A stretch of DNA of 64,000 bases, taken from positions 25,615,722 through 25,679,721 of the forward strand of contig NC_049912.1 in the NCBI RefSeq assembly GCF_001411555.2, in the 5' to 3' direction. Each line of letters begins with the position of its first letter. The first letter of the stretch is position 1. Made by a program: the position numbers and the translations under genes. The notes under the pieces were generated by a model that worked only from the letters and a program-made list of their open reading frames with translations, had not been told where the DNA came from and ran no database searches. The DNA is from Juglans regia. Taxonomy: Eukaryota > Streptophyta > Magnoliopsida > Fagales > Juglandaceae. This document shows, in pieces, positions 62,038 through 64,000 of the stretch.

Positions 62038-64000
62038 GCTCGGTGAAATATTGCTGCGACACGAAGAATTATTAATGTTGCAATGTACGTAAATTGGGTG
62101 GTTCGATCTAAAAAAATAACTAGATATATAACATTTAGAACAATATAATTAATATATATATAGAACAGTCACAACTATATATAAAAATAATAATAAAATT
62201 AATTTTATAAATTAACGTGATTTTATACAATGATTTAAATTAAATTTATTATAAAATTAATTTTGTAATATGACCTATCACGTGAAGTCGTAAACCATGA
62301 TCACATTTTTTACGTTTATCTATATATGCCATAACTGATGATCTCAATCAATCGGAAGCGTTATTGTATGCATGTGATTACTATAATTAATACATGACGA
62401 AAAGCAAAACACATGAAGCTGATCTGTGTGTATTTCTAGTTGTCGAAAGTTGTCACTCAAGCTGATCCATCTCTTGCAAGTGAGAGATGCATGATCAATG
62501 TTGTTCATGGAATGCTCGAAAAAGTAGTGGTAGTTCGAAAGAAACACATGTTCATTAATTAACTTCCGTAAGGGTCACTAAATTAAAATGAGTTTACATT
62601 TGGTAAAAAAGATAAAATTGGATGTATAATACGTAATTTTCTAAAGAGTAAGGAAAATGAGTACTTGTACAGTCCTAGCTACGTCCTCTATTAAAAAAAC
62701 AAAATTAGAATATACGTGAAGAAACAAACTTTTTCATGGTGTTCTCATTTTTTTCCAAGATGGTGTGTAAGATTTGTATATAATGTTTTAAATTCCATTC
62801 TGATAATCATCTCGATATATTGAAACATAATATTTTGATATTTGTGCATTTTGGAATTAATTATATATATATATATTAAAACATATAAATTGATAATAAA
62901 TAAAATAAATATATGTATATGTAAGTGTGTATGTGTATGTATTTGTGTGTATATAAATATATATGTGTGTGTGGGAAGGATTGTAGATCTATAAAATGAA
63001 TATACGCTGAAAACATAAAAAAAAAAGTAATTGTAATGGTGATAAAAGATAATATTAAAAAAATAACAAATTTGAGTTGAGACATACAAAAGAAAAGAAA
63101 GAAAAATGAATAAAAGAATCGAGAAATTGTTAAGAATAATGAGATGAAAAAAAAAAAAGAATGAGAGAACATATTTAGGTGTCGTTTGTTTTTGTAGTTG
63201 AGATGAAAGTTGAAAGTTAAATAAAATATTATTAGAATTATATTTTTAATAATATTTTTATTTTAGAATTTGAAAATTTTAAATTATTTATTTTATTTTA
63301 TGTAAAAATTAAAAAAAATTATAATAATTAGATGAGATGAATTGAAATTAAGTATAAAAATAAACGAGACCTTGAAGTTACAAAAACAACTAAAATTATG
63401 TAGATAACTATTACATTTTAAAACTATGTAAACGTCATTTAGATTTAAAATTTATAAAAATATCATACAAACTCAATGAAATTACAAATTTATAATTAAA
63501 AAAGTCGAGAATGAAATATAAATCGAAAATGCAGAAATTGACTGTTGAAATTGGCCAATATTTAAAATGAAACAAAATAAGGATATATAGTGGAACAGAT
63601 ATTGCACTGGAACAAGAAATTCCAATCGAAACATAATCAAATTCCAAATTCAAAAGTATACTCACATGCCTTAGAGAAAATGTAACATTATTCTTTTGTA
63701 AAAGAAAAAGAAAAATAGTATACAGAAACAAATACGTGAGGAACACTTTATGTACACGTGTTACGTACGGATCATCCTATTGTACTGCCACAGGCTATTG
63801 TACTACTAACTACAGTAATAAAACGTAGAACTGTAAATTCAATCTCAGATGAAGGCCATTAACGTCAAGTGACACTTCATTGGAATCACAGTTCGCCCAA
63901 CCTTCACACCCCCCACCATTTTTGCTCCGAATATATATATTATGTACCGGCTCCAATTCATCTTCTCTGAAAAACTACTGAGAACTTGAGGTCCAGACCA
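62038..64000. other. AT-rich right end of window
   Basis: A TATG/TGTA-rich simple tract lies at about 62910-62975. One MITE (63178-63371) is included. At the extreme right, 63935-64000 has a TATATATATTATG run followed by a C/T-rich stretch, which could be the promoter and leader of a gene beyond the edge; this is a guess. No gene is supported inside the window. Confidence 0.4.
63178..63371. mobile_element. Harbinger-like MITE, 194 bp
   Basis: The left end GGTGTCGTTTGTTTTTGTAG and reverse-complemented right end GGTCTCGTTTATTTTTATAC match at most positions. Flanks are TTA and TTG, a possible mutated 3-bp duplication. The interior has GAGATGA motifs near both ends. Confidence 0.65.

Overview
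This window is nuclear DNA of a flowering plant, very probably a woody eudicot. It has spliced genes with GT-AG introns and 5' leaders, AT-rich spacers, many short inverted-repeat elements and LINE fragments. The protein families are plant-type (remorin, FLZ zinc finger, FYVE-containing FAB1, plant ARID-PHD). The abundance of short GTTTGGAT...GAGATGAGAT inverted-repeat elements suggests Fagales (walnut/hickory/oak relatives), but this is a guess from memory. I saw no rRNA, tRNA gene, CRISPR array, operon or bacterial/viral gene.

Layout: 391-2114 (-) is a long-N-terminus remorin whose final exon lies off the left edge. 4044-8107 is a dead hAT DNA transposon with terminal inverted repeats and a near-perfect 8-bp target-site duplication. 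9278-10006 (+) encodes a small plastid-type protein. 11093-20446 (-) is an 11-exon FAB1/PIKfyve-type phosphatidylinositol 3-phosphate 5-kinase (1807 aa). 24828-30524 (+) is the eIF2B alpha subunit (402 aa); its 3.6-kb first intron is mostly one LINE nested inside another. 32523-33210 (+) is an FLZ zinc-finger protein. 37529-45921 (+) is a 15-exon ARID-PHD protein (778 aa) carrying a third LINE in intron 4. 46984-48195 (+) is an RBR-type E3 ubiquitin ligase. From 48196 to the right edge (about 16 kb) I can support no gene: it holds a CACTA transposon end, a hAT-type MITE with perfect 8-bp duplications, several other MITEs and an exact 162-bp tandem duplication.

The genes do not form a pathway. 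FAB1 (endosomal lipid kinase), eIF2B alpha (translation control), ARID-PHD (chromatin), FLZ (SnRK1-linked adaptor), RBR (ubiquitin) and remorin (plasma-membrane scaffold) are independent loci. Exon joins were worked out by hand from reading frame and splice sites; the complete models sum to whole codon numbers.

I found no convincing new biological system. The most informative observations concern mobile DNA: nested LINEs dated by their duplications, two retroposons whose duplications each begin at intron position +3 beside a splice donor, long perfect hairpins inside the hAT element, and precisely delimited MITEs.
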